The notes beneath the pieces were generated by a model. It worked only from the letters and a program-made list of their open reading frames with translations, searched no databases and had not been told where the DNA came from. Below, piece after piece: positions 55,396-63,521 of a DNA stretch of 64,000 nt. Source of the DNA: Agrobacterium tumefaciens. Lineage in GTDB: Bacteria > Pseudomonadota > Alphaproteobacteria > Rhizobiales > Rhizobiaceae. Position 1 is the first letter of the stretch, and each line of letters starts with the position of its first letter. Location: contig NZ_CP115842.1 in NCBI RefSeq assembly GCF_013318015.2, positions 1,487,001 to 1,551,000 of the forward strand, written 5' to 3'. Both the position numbers and the translations under genes were made by a program.

Positions 55396-56390
55396 CGAAC
55401 AATGCACAAAGCCTGCCTTTCTCGCCGCTTGAACTTGATGCGGCGGCGGAGGTAGAGCGTATCGCCGAAAAAATCCGCCAGTCGCTTCGTTTCAACCTGC
55501 GCAAGCGTGGGCTGGTGCTCGGCATTTCCGGCGGTATCGATTCCAGCGTCTGCGCCGCACTTGCCGTTCACGCGCTCGGGGCAGCAAATGTTATTGGCCT
55601 GTTCATGCCGGAAAACGATTCCGACCCGGAAAGCCTGCGCTTGGGGCAGGCTTTGGCGACGAAGCTGGGTATGGACTGCGTGCTGGAAGATATCGGCCCT
55701 TCGCTTGCCGCCATGGGTTGTTATGAAAGGCGCGATGGCTTCATCCGCGAGGTTGTCCCTGAATACGGGCCTGGCTGGGCCTCGAAGATCGTCTTCGACA
55801 ACGCCATGAGCACCGGCGCCTATAATATTTCCTCGCTGGTCGTCCGTTCGCCATCGGGCGAAACGCGCAAGGTTCGCCTCTCCGCAAAAGCCTATCTCGG
55901 CATCGTTGCGGCGACGAATATGAAGCAGCGCACGCGCAAGCAGTTCGAATATTATCACGCCGACCGCCTGAACTTCGCGGTGCTCGGAACCCCGAACCGC
56001 CTGGAGTATGACCAGGGCTTCTTCGTCAAGAACGGCGACGGCGCTGCCGACATCAAGCCGATCGCCCATCTTTACAAATCACAGGTCTATCAACTCGCGG
56101 CCCATCTCGGCGTCCCGCAGGAAATCCGCTCCCGCCCGCCGACAACGGACACCTATTCCATGCCGCAGACGCAGGAAGAGTTCTATTTCGCGCTTCCTTA
56201 CGACAAGATGGATATCTGCCTCTACGGTCTGGAACACAGCATGCCTGCAACCGAGATCGCCACGGCGACCGGGTTGACGGAGGACAATGTCCGGTTCGTC
56301 TGGACCGATATCGCCGCCAAGCGAAAGGTTGCGCACTATCTGCACCACGCCCCTATCCATTTCCATGAGGGCGCTCAGGCGAAATCCTGA
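55392..56390 (+). CDS. nadE: NadE-like ammonia-dependent amidoligase
   Basis: The 332-residue protein has the ATP-pyrophosphatase loop SGGIDSS at residues 46-52 and later NAD-synthase segments: AYLGIVAATNMKQRTRK, LGTPNRLEYDQGFFVKNGDGAADIKPIAHLYKSQVYQLA and TTDTYSMPQTQEEFYF. It lacks a glutaminase (nitrilase) domain, so it would need free ammonia. NAD synthesis is the family function. Its place as the last, overlapping gene of an AsnB/ACP/ligase operon makes an amide- or amidine-forming role in that pathway more likely than housekeeping NAD synthesis. Confidence 0.82.
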   Translation: MTNNAQSLPFSPLELDAAAEVERIAEKIRQSLRFNLRKRGLVLGISGGIDSSVCAALAVHALGAANVIGLFMPENDSDPESLRLGQALATKLGMDCVLEDIGPSLAAMGCYERRDGFIREVVPEYGPGWASKIVFDNAMSTGAYNISSLVVRSPSGETRKVRLSAKAYLGIVAATNMKQRTRKQFEYYHADRLNFAVLGTPNRLEYDQGFFVKNGDGAADIKPIAHLYKSQVYQLAAHLGVPQEIRSRPPTTDTYSMPQTQEEFYFALPYDKMDICLYGLEHSMPATEIATATGLTEDNVRFVWTDIAAKRKVAHYLHHAPIHFHEGAQAKS

Positions 56391-56556
56391 AATTGTTCCA
56401 AGCGGCGCCGGCCTGGGCGATCAGGCTGGCGTATGAAACAAACCTCGATATGAATATGTAGCCGCGCCCGCCAGCAGGAGAGCTGTGAAAGCGGTATGCG
56501 GGCGGCAATTACATTTGTTAGTCAAGGCGTTAGGATTGGCAGTGCTTCGCCACCAT

Positions 56557-57075
56557 TCAGTCCGCTGCGAATTCGCACGCCAACAGGGTCTTGTCGCCAA
56601 GTGCCGCACCTTCGCGCGCCACAATGGAGACTTTTCCCGGCCCAGCCAGACCTTCAGGCGGCTGCTGGTCCTGCGGAAGCTGCCGGGCATAACCCTTGCT
56701 CGATGTACCCATCAGGTCTGAAGTTTCTGGTTTCAAATCATATTTCGCTGCCAGAGCATCGGCACGCTGGCCCTTGATCAAAACACCGACTGCACCATTG
56801 GCGAAGAAGACTTCGTCACTCTCAAACCCATCGCGGCCGATCTGGTTCGGAAGCTTATAGATAGCCGCACCCAAAGACGATGTGTCGGCCTTTGCAAGTT
56901 TTTCGGCGGCATCATAAATTTCGGTCGCCGATGTCATCGAATAGGGCGGATTGCACAGGGCCGCATCATAGAATGCGGGATCGATTTCGGCAGCCAAAGC
57001 GCTACCGGCATGAAGCGCAGTAATGGCTACGGACATTACGACGGTGCCGCGAAGGAAAGGTGTGAATGCAAACAT
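56557..57075 (-). CDS. Small secreted protein of unknown function
   Basis: The 172-residue product has an N-terminal signal peptide (cleavage near ALA, residue 28) and a soluble mature part with two cysteines (ALCNPPYS and LLACEF). The ATG at 57075 follows AGGGA. No family is recognised. It is transcribed alone on the minus strand, convergent with the NadE-like gene. Confidence 0.65.
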   Translation of the reverse strand: MFAFTPFLRGTVVMSVAITALHAGSALAAEIDPAFYDAALCNPPYSMTSATEIYDAAEKLAKADTSSLGAAIYKLPNQIGRDGFESDEVFFANGAVGVLIKGQRADALAAKYDLKPETSDLMGTSSKGYARQLPQDQQPPEGLAGPGKVSIVAREGAALGDKTLLACEFAAD

Positions 57076-57279
57076 TGGCGTCCCTTAGAATTTGCCTGTC
57101 GTCCGTTTGAAGAGATTGCGTCAGGCTTTGCCATTCCTTGGAGCACCATAATTCACGCCCTGTCGATATACGCGAAGCGTTTTCCCCAGCTCGCCAGAAC
57201 AAAACTCGTCATCCGACCGCAAGGAAAGCGGGGCGGAAGACGGCATTTCCATAGCGGGAATGAAAATGCTCTGTTGTTG

Positions 57280-58149
57280 CTAGCCCGGCCGATTCAATAC
57301 AGTTTGGCCGGCTTCGTGTTTGACAATCCGCAGCATGGGCTGCCCGCCCATCTCGGCGGATTCAAACCGGGCAAGAAGGTCGAATGAGGTTACGGCTTCG
57401 CCCGCCTTGAAGCACTTTCCGTGGACGGCGAGATGTCCAAGCCCAAATACGGCAAGAAGAGCCTCCGTCGGGTTATCCGACGACGTGTCGAAGAGCAAAT
57501 TCGTTTGGCCGAAATGCTCGAGACCCGTAGTCCAGGCTCTGGTCGCGCCGTTCTCCCGGATCACGAAGGCGCCATAGGTAAGCATTGTTGCTGTCTGTTG
57601 CGGCTGATCCAGGTGACTGTTGGCGTAGCTCAGACAGTCGTCGAGATCGGTGCGGCCGACGATGAGGTCTAGATAATGCAACACAACGGCGCGCATCGGT
57701 GCAAGCTTGTGAATGCCGAGCAGGGTCATGGCGATCTCGTTATGTGCCACTGTGGGGTCGTCGTCATCCGCCACGATCATCAGTTTGAATTTCGCCTGAT
57801 GGGTCGCACGGCACAGGTCATCATGCGCAGCTTTTGCATTGATGCAGAACGTGTTCGTCCAGTCGACTTCGACCCGCGCTACCGCAGGATAGTGAGCAGG
57901 AATTGCCAGCGTTCCCACCGCCTCGGGAATGCCAACGAAGACGCGGGTTCCGCCGCGAAAGCCGTCAAAGACGCCTTCGCTCTCCAGTTGCTCACATTCG
58001 TACCCTTCAAGGCCCCAGGCTTCGATCAGCGCCTCAGCCGACAGGGTGGGCAAATCGTCAAAATAGAGTGTTGCCGAAAAATATTGAACATTGTCGCTTG
58101 TCACTACGATAACCTCATATTTCCGCTGCACTAGTCCGGCCGTTTTCAC
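57280..58149 (-). CDS. Hypothetical protein, weakly DUF4261-like
   Basis: The 289-residue protein is soluble, without signal peptide or membrane segment. It has VDWTNTFCINAKAAHDDLCRATHQAKFKLMIVADDDDPTVAHNE and a C-terminal GAFVIRENGATRAWTTGLEHFGQTNLLFDT segment that weakly recalls DUF4261; I am unsure. Both candidate starts are GTG (58149 or 58131) and neither has a strong ribosome site, so the N-terminus is uncertain. Confidence 0.55.
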   Translation of the reverse strand: MKTAGLVQRKYEVIVVTSDNVQYFSATLYFDDLPTLSAEALIEAWGLEGYECEQLESEGVFDGFRGGTRVFVGIPEAVGTLAIPAHYPAVARVEVDWTNTFCINAKAAHDDLCRATHQAKFKLMIVADDDDPTVAHNEIAMTLLGIHKLAPMRAVVLHYLDLIVGRTDLDDCLSYANSHLDQPQQTATMLTYGAFVIRENGATRAWTTGLEHFGQTNLLFDTSSDNPTEALLAVFGLGHLAVHGKCFKAGEAVTSFDLLARFESAEMGGQPMLRIVKHEAGQTVLNRPG

Positions 58150-58232
58150 AGGCGGCGATAGCCCATCTAGTCGATTTTTGCGACAATATGATTTGCGCCG
58201 TCGTCAGAGCGATTATTCACTGATGGCTCAGA

Positions 58233-58245
58233 ACGGTAACCGTTC
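58233..58245. promoter_or_regulatory. Inverted repeat upstream of a hypothetical gene
   Basis: AACGGT-A-ACCGTT is a perfect 6-bp inverted repeat with a one-base centre, 84 bases upstream of the gene starting at 58149. It has the form of a small operator; no regulator is assigned. Confidence 0.3.
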
Positions 58246-58340
58246 GAGATGATCCCGATGTGCCCATGTCAACACGACACAGTTCGCCCGTACAGGTCGA
58301 CGATTGGCAAAAAACGGTCTGGTGGCTTTGCAGTCCCGCT

Positions 58341-58916
58341 TTATGCGGCAGCGCCAAGAAGTTCCGCCTGACGACGGATCGCAGTCTCGATCACATGCCA
58401 CAGTGTTTCCGCAGCGGAGCGCATGCCGAGGATGGCAAGGCGGTCCGGCGCGCGCCGGATGACGAAAACGCTCATATGTTCCATGCCTGTGCGCGTGGCG
58501 GTCCCTTGCCCGAATACCGAGGGATCGAGGTTCACCAGCTTCTGCATGAGCGCGACAATCGGCGCCTCGCCTGCGTCGCTCTCGATTTCGAAGGCGACGA
58601 AGCCATCGGTCTGTTCCGTCACGGAACAGGAAGGGCAAAGGCTCGTGAGTTCTGCGGCGAAATCCGTTTCGGCCCGGTCTGCGGCCTCAATCAGCCATTG
58701 GCCCGGCCCCGTCCAAAAAGCTGAAACCGGGCCTTGCTGGACCCATTTTCCGGGACCCGGCAAGGTGAGGTCAAAGGGCACCGGTTCTTTGACGTTGCGG
58801 CGCAGGCTGAGCGATGCGAGGGCAAGCCCCGAATTTTCCTCAAGTCGCAACGTGCCATGGCGGGCGCGCCGCGAAGTTTGCGCGCCGAGTGCGGTTGTCG
58901 GCTTCAAATCAGGCAC
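58341..58916 (-). CDS. soxG: Sarcosine oxidase gamma subunit
   Basis: The GTG at 58916 (VPDLKPTTALGAQ) overlaps the soxA stop by eight bases and gives 191 residues, the normal SoxG size. Features are GLALASLSLRR, PGPGKWVQQGPVSAFWTGPGQWLIEA and SVTEQTDGFVAFEIES, matching the GcvT-related SoxG fold. SoxG completes the alpha-beta-gamma-delta tetramer that demethylates sarcosine to glycine in the cytoplasm. It is the last gene of the soxBDAG operon. Confidence 0.9.
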   Translation of the reverse strand: MPDLKPTTALGAQTSRRARHGTLRLEENSGLALASLSLRRNVKEPVPFDLTLPGPGKWVQQGPVSAFWTGPGQWLIEAADRAETDFAAELTSLCPSCSVTEQTDGFVAFEIESDAGEAPIVALMQKLVNLDPSVFGQGTATRTGMEHMSVFVIRRAPDRLAILGMRSAAETLWHVIETAIRRQAELLGAAA

Positions 58917-61833
58917 GGAGTCTCTCTCCCTCAGGGTCGATGAAATGGGGCGAGACCACACGCAATTCGACCGACTGTCCCTGCAAGGGGTTGGCCGCGA
59001 CGATGATCTCTCCGATACGGTTTGCACCATCGGCAAGGAAACCAAGACCGATGCTGAAACCGAGGTTGGGCGAATAGCAGGCGGATGTGATCCAGCCTTG
59101 ATCGGTCTCGGTATTCTGGCTGGCGCCGCGGGTAAACAGATGTGAACCTGACACCACAGGGTCCGTTGCCGCAAGCGGCTGCAGGCCGACGAGCACCCGG
59201 CTTTCGCCGACAAGCCCTTCGCGGCGAGTCATGACGGTACCAATCGCGTCTTTCTTGGCCGAAACCATCCTGCCCATGCCCAGCATCTGCGCCGTCGTCT
59301 GGCCGTTCAACTCGTTTCCGGCAGCATGGCCTTTTTCGATACGCATGACACCAAGCGCTTCCGTCCCGTAGGCGGTGGCTCCAAGATCCGCACCGATCTC
59401 CATCAGCCGGGACATCAGGGCATTACCGTAGCGGGCGGGGACTGCAATCTCGTAAGCAAGTTCCCCTGAAAACGAGATCCGGAACAGCCGTGCTCGCAAT
59501 CCCCCGCAAACCGTCAGTTCGGCGCAGGCCATGAAGGGAAAGGCTGCGTTGGAAAGGTCGAAACCATCGACAATGCGTTCGATAAGGCGGCGGGCGTTCG
59601 GACCAGCGACTGCGAGCTGTGCCCAGGCATCCGTTGCCGAGATCAATTGCACATCCAATTCCGGCCACAGGCATTGGCGGGCGAATTCCATGTGACGATA
59701 GACCGGGCCGGCCTGGGCCGTGGTCGTGGTGACGATATAATGATCCTCACCCAGACGGGCACAGGTGCCGTCATCATAGGCGTGGCCGTCTTCCCGCAGC
59801 ATCAGGCCGTAACGGACCATGCCGACCTTGAGGCTCTTCATTGCATTGCAGTAGAGACGGTCGAGAAATTCAGCCGCATCGGCGCCCTGAACATCCACCT
59901 TGCCAAGCGTCGTCACATCGCAGATGCCGACGCCCTTTCGGGTGGCCCGAACCTCGCGGTCGACGGATTGCCGCCAATGGGTCTCCCCGGCTTGAGGGAA
60001 ATATTGGGCACGCATCCATTGACCGACTTCGACGAAAACGGCGCCATGTGCTTCAGCCCAGGCATGGCTGGGTGTCAGGCGGCGCGGACGGAAATGTGCG
60101 CCGGTGTCGCCGCCGCCGAGTACCGCCATCGAAACCGGCGTATAGGGAGGGCGAAAAATCGTCGTACCCGTATCCGGTATCGATTTGCCCGTCAGTTCGG
60201 ACATGATTGCCAAAGCGGTGGCATTCGATGTCTTGCCCTGGTCAGTTGCCATACCAAGCGTGGTCCAGCGCTTGAGATGCTCGATGGGCCGCATGTTTTC
60301 CTGATGGGCGAGCTTGATGTCCTTGACCGTGACGTCGTTCTGGAAATCGACCCAGGCGCGCCCTTTCCCCGGCACATGCCACAGGGGCTTGATGCCGATT
60401 TGCGTATCCTCGGCCTCCGGCAGGGCTGGCCTGGATGCGGCAATCCCCATTTGCTCCAGAGCCGTTATGGCAGCGGATGCACCGGAGACCAGCGCCGCCC
60501 CTGTGCTGCCTTTGCCGGCCGCCGCCCCTGCAACGAGCATATGCGAGGGTACGTCGCCGGGCAGGAATGCCTGTAGCCCGTCATCCCATAACGGGCGACC
60601 GCGCTGGTACGATGTAAGATGAACATTGGGGTTCCAGCCCCCGGAGATACCAAGCGCACCGCAATCGATGGTTTCGTCATAGCCATCCTTGCGGACAGCG
60701 ATGGAAACCAACCCCAGCCTGCCTTTGCTGCCGGTAACTGTCGCCCCCGCAATCAGGCGGTATTCCGCAAGCGCCCGCGCATCCGGGCGCGGATCGATGA
60801 CTGCGGCGATCTCGACACCTTTCGCAGCCAGGTCGACAGCGGTCCGATGGCCGTCATCGTTATTGGTGAAGATTGCGACCCTGCCTGCCGTACTGACTGC
60901 CCAACGATTGGCATAGGCACGCAGCGAACCGGCAAGCATGATCCCCGGCCGGTCGTTATTTTTAAACGGGATATGCCTCTCTGTCGCCCCGGCGGCAAGC
61001 ACCGTGCGCTTTGCAGTGATGCGCCAGAGGGACTGGCGTACGCCCTTTGGTGCGGCAAGATGGTCGGAAACCCGCTCGACCGCACCGAATATGCCATGGT
61101 CGAATGAGCCGAAAACCGTGGTGCGGCGCATGACGCGCAGGTTCGGCAGGGTTGAAAACTCCGCCTCTAGCGTTCCGATCCAGTCGGTTGCAGGGGCGCC
61201 GTCGAGCAGGTGGCTCTCTGCAAGCAGGCGACCTCCGAGGCGATTGTCCTCGTCCGCCAGAATAACCTTGGCACCGGCACGCGCCGCAGTCAGGGCAGCA
61301 GCCAGACCGGCGGCTCCGGCGCCGATGACCAGCAGATCGCAGTGAAGGAACCCCTTGTCGTAACTGTCGGGGTCCGGTTTCATCGACAGGCTTCCAAGTC
61401 CCGCAGCTTTGCGAATGGCGGGCTCATAGAGCTTTTCCCAGAATGCCTTCGGCCACATGAACGTTTTGTAGTAAAAGCCTGCGGTCAGGAAATCGGCAAA
61501 CAGATCATTGATCGCAAGGGCATCGAAAGCCAGGGACGGCCAGCGGTTCTGGCTTTTCGCCTCCAGCCCGTCGAACAGTTCGACCGTCGTGGCGCGGGTA
61601 TTCGGCTCCAGCCGCGATCCCGTGCGCAATTCGACCAGCGCATTCGGCTCTTCTGAGCCGGCAGAGATCACGCCTCTGGGGCGATGATATTTGAAGCTGC
61701 GCCCCATCAGGCGGACATCGTTTGCCAGAAGTGCCGAGGCGAGCGTGTCGCCGGGATGCCCCTGATAATTCTTTCCATCGAAGGTGAAATGCAGCACCTT
61801 GCTGCGGTCGATCAAGCCGTCCTTCAGTCTCAT
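58909..61833 (-). CDS. soxA: Sarcosine oxidase alpha subunit
   Basis: The 974-residue subunit has an N-terminal 2Fe-2S-like/ubiquitin-type domain (FDGKNYQGHPGDTLASALLANDVRLMGRSFKYHRPRG), a dinucleotide-binding domain (LLVIGAGAAGLAAALTAARAG near residue 167) and a C-terminal aminomethyltransferase-like domain (EALGVMRIEKGHAAGNELNGQTTAQMLG) that transfers the methyl carbon to tetrahydrofolate. The complex converts sarcosine, oxygen and tetrahydrofolate to glycine, hydrogen peroxide and methylene-tetrahydrofolate. Its start overlaps the soxD stop by four bases. Confidence 0.95.
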   Translation of the reverse strand: MRLKDGLIDRSKVLHFTFDGKNYQGHPGDTLASALLANDVRLMGRSFKYHRPRGVISAGSEEPNALVELRTGSRLEPNTRATTVELFDGLEAKSQNRWPSLAFDALAINDLFADFLTAGFYYKTFMWPKAFWEKLYEPAIRKAAGLGSLSMKPDPDSYDKGFLHCDLLVIGAGAAGLAAALTAARAGAKVILADEDNRLGGRLLAESHLLDGAPATDWIGTLEAEFSTLPNLRVMRRTTVFGSFDHGIFGAVERVSDHLAAPKGVRQSLWRITAKRTVLAAGATERHIPFKNNDRPGIMLAGSLRAYANRWAVSTAGRVAIFTNNDDGHRTAVDLAAKGVEIAAVIDPRPDARALAEYRLIAGATVTGSKGRLGLVSIAVRKDGYDETIDCGALGISGGWNPNVHLTSYQRGRPLWDDGLQAFLPGDVPSHMLVAGAAAGKGSTGAALVSGASAAITALEQMGIAASRPALPEAEDTQIGIKPLWHVPGKGRAWVDFQNDVTVKDIKLAHQENMRPIEHLKRWTTLGMATDQGKTSNATALAIMSELTGKSIPDTGTTIFRPPYTPVSMAVLGGGDTGAHFRPRRLTPSHAWAEAHGAVFVEVGQWMRAQYFPQAGETHWRQSVDREVRATRKGVGICDVTTLGKVDVQGADAAEFLDRLYCNAMKSLKVGMVRYGLMLREDGHAYDDGTCARLGEDHYIVTTTTAQAGPVYRHMEFARQCLWPELDVQLISATDAWAQLAVAGPNARRLIERIVDGFDLSNAAFPFMACAELTVCGGLRARLFRISFSGELAYEIAVPARYGNALMSRLMEIGADLGATAYGTEALGVMRIEKGHAAGNELNGQTTAQMLGMGRMVSAKKDAIGTVMTRREGLVGESRVLVGLQPLAATDPVVSGSHLFTRGASQNTETDQGWITSACYSPNLGFSIGLGFLADGANRIGEIIVAANPLQGQSVELRVVSPHFIDPEGERLRA

Positions 61834-62120
61834 GCTTCATCTGCCTTCTGACGGAGCGCTACCTCGTTTGCGAGCTCCGCTCCGAGGATTTCATGGGTGA
61901 CGGTGTTTCGCGTGACCACGAGCCAGCTGCGATCACCCTGTTCGTGAAACCACAGTTCCCGATGCAGGCCGGCGGGATTGTCACGCAGATAGACATAATC
62001 GTTGAAGTCTTTCGCAGCACTCTCGGCCATTCCGTCCGGGCGACGCAACAGGGCGGCATCGCCGAGATAGGTGAATTCCTGAGCGTCGCGCGGCCCGAGC
62101 AGTGGGTGAGGGATCAGCAT
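61830..62120 (-). CDS. soxD: Sarcosine oxidase delta subunit, lacking the usual zinc cysteines
   Basis: The 96-residue subunit matches SoxD in EFTYLGDA, DYVYLRDNPAGLHRELWFHEQGDRSW and RNTVTHEI. In characterised tetrameric sarcosine oxidases SoxD binds zinc with Cys6, Cys9, His59 and Cys63 (CPxCG near the start, and HxxxC). Here the N-terminus reads LIPHPLLGPR and the later motif reads HEQGDRSW, so all three cysteines are replaced and only the histidine remains. A GAGG site precedes the ATG ten bases after soxB. It still probably bridges the alpha and beta subunits. Confidence 0.88.
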   Translation of the reverse strand: MLIPHPLLGPRDAQEFTYLGDAALLRRPDGMAESAAKDFNDYVYLRDNPAGLHRELWFHEQGDRSWLVVTRNTVTHEILGAELANEVALRQKADEA

Positions 62121-62130
62121 TGTTCAAGCC

Positions 62131-63381
62131 TCAGTGAAGGTTCGGTTGGGCGCCGGCGCCCTTTTCGTCGATGACATAGCCCTTTTCGAACCGGTCGAGC
62201 CGGTAGGCCTTGGCCGTATCATGCGGGGTATCCGTGGCCAGCAGATGAGCGAATGCATAGCCGCTGGCCGGCGTCGCCTTGAAGCCGCCGTAACACCAGC
62301 CGGCATTGAGATAGAGGCCCTTCACCGGCGTGTGGTCGATGATCGGTGAACCGTCCATCGACATATCCATGATGCCGCCCCAGATGCGCAGCAGGCGCGC
62401 CCGGCCGATCATCGGCATCAGCGCCATGCCGCCCTCGGCGACATCTTCGATGACGGGCAGATTGCCGCGCTGGGCATAGGAATTATAGCCGTCGATATCA
62501 CCACCGAAGACCAGGCCACCCTTGTCGGACTGGCTGACGTAGAAATGGCCTGCTCCGAAGGTTATGACGCCGGGTATGGTCGGCTTCAGCCCTTCCGAAA
62601 CGAAGGCTTGCAGCACATGGCTTTCAATCGGCAGACGCATGCCCGCCATGGCCATGACGCGGCCGGTCGATCCCGCCACGGCGACGCCTACCTTTCCGGC
62701 ACCGATGTAGCCACGGCTGGTTTCCACGCCCTTGATCGTTCCATCCTCGATGCGAAATCCCCGGACTTCGCAGTTCTGGATAAGATCGACCCCTGCCAGA
62801 TCGGCGCCGCGCGCGTAACCCCAGGCAACGCCATCGTGGCGGGCAGTTCCAGCGCGGCGCTGGTAAAGGCCGCCCTTGATCGGAAAGCGTGCATTGTCGA
62901 AATTGAGAAACGGGATCATGGCGCGGAGATCGTCTTGCGCTAGCAGTTGCGCGTCCGCACCGGCCAGCAGCATGGCGTTGCCGCGACGGCGGTAGGCATC
63001 GCGCTGCGCGTCGGTGTGGAACAGGTTCACAATGCCGCGCTGGCTTACCATCGCATTGAAATTGAATTCCTGTTCAAGCCCTTCCCAGAGTTTCATTGAA
63101 AATTCGTAGAATGGCTCGTTTCCGGGCAGCAGATAGTTTGAGCGGATGATCGTGGTGTTGCGCCCAATGTTTCCCGATCCCAGCCAGCCTTTTTCCAGAA
63201 CGGCGATCCGCGACTTGGAAAAGGTTTTGGCTAGATAGTAGGCCGTTGCAAGTCCATGACCGCCACCGCCAACAATGATGAAATCGTAATGAGGTTGCGG
63301 ATCGGGGTTCCGCCACAGTGGGTGCCAGCCCTTGTGGCCGGTCAGGGCCTGTTTGAAAACCTGGAGAGCCGAATAGCGCAA
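62131..63381 (-). CDS. soxB: Sarcosine oxidase beta subunit
   Basis: The start is TTG at 63381 with GAGGA eight bases upstream. The 416-residue flavoprotein has the dinucleotide-binding motif DFIIVGGGGHGLATAYYLAK near residue 33, EKGWLGSGNIGRNTTIIRSNY with the flavin-contacting segment, and the C-terminal LYLNAGWCYGGFKATPASGYAFAHLLA. It carries the FAD that oxidises sarcosine and the covalent FMN that reacts with oxygen. It is the first gene of the operon; the regulator at 63522 is divergent from it. Confidence 0.95.
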   Translation of the reverse strand: MRYSALQVFKQALTGHKGWHPLWRNPDPQPHYDFIIVGGGGHGLATAYYLAKTFSKSRIAVLEKGWLGSGNIGRNTTIIRSNYLLPGNEPFYEFSMKLWEGLEQEFNFNAMVSQRGIVNLFHTDAQRDAYRRRGNAMLLAGADAQLLAQDDLRAMIPFLNFDNARFPIKGGLYQRRAGTARHDGVAWGYARGADLAGVDLIQNCEVRGFRIEDGTIKGVETSRGYIGAGKVGVAVAGSTGRVMAMAGMRLPIESHVLQAFVSEGLKPTIPGVITFGAGHFYVSQSDKGGLVFGGDIDGYNSYAQRGNLPVIEDVAEGGMALMPMIGRARLLRIWGGIMDMSMDGSPIIDHTPVKGLYLNAGWCYGGFKATPASGYAFAHLLATDTPHDTAKAYRLDRFEKGYVIDEKGAGAQPNLH

Positions 63382-63470
63382 ATCTGTGTTCCTCGAAAAC
63401 AGGGCGGTTGTCCAAGTTTATAGCGCGATACCGGACGATTTTTTTATCCGTGACGGACGCATTATTGTCC

Positions 63471-63487
63471 AATTTGGCCAATTCGGC
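63471..63487. promoter_or_regulatory. Palindromic element in the soxB/regulator divergent promoter
   Basis: The 140-base gap contains a central TTGGCCAA palindrome (near 63474-63482) with partly symmetric AATT flanks. Its midpoint placement between divergent genes suggests control of both promoters. The exact extent and the binder are not established. Confidence 0.3.
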
Positions 63488-63521
63488 TAAGCTTGTCCTG
63501 GGGATTGTCTTGGAGCAGGTC

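Noticed and set aside
53392..55407. Long minus-strand open frame of 671 codons antisense to the ACP and AMP-ligase genes
   Set aside because: The plus strand holds clear ACP and ligase motifs; the antisense translation has no family motif and is a by-product of high GC codon use.
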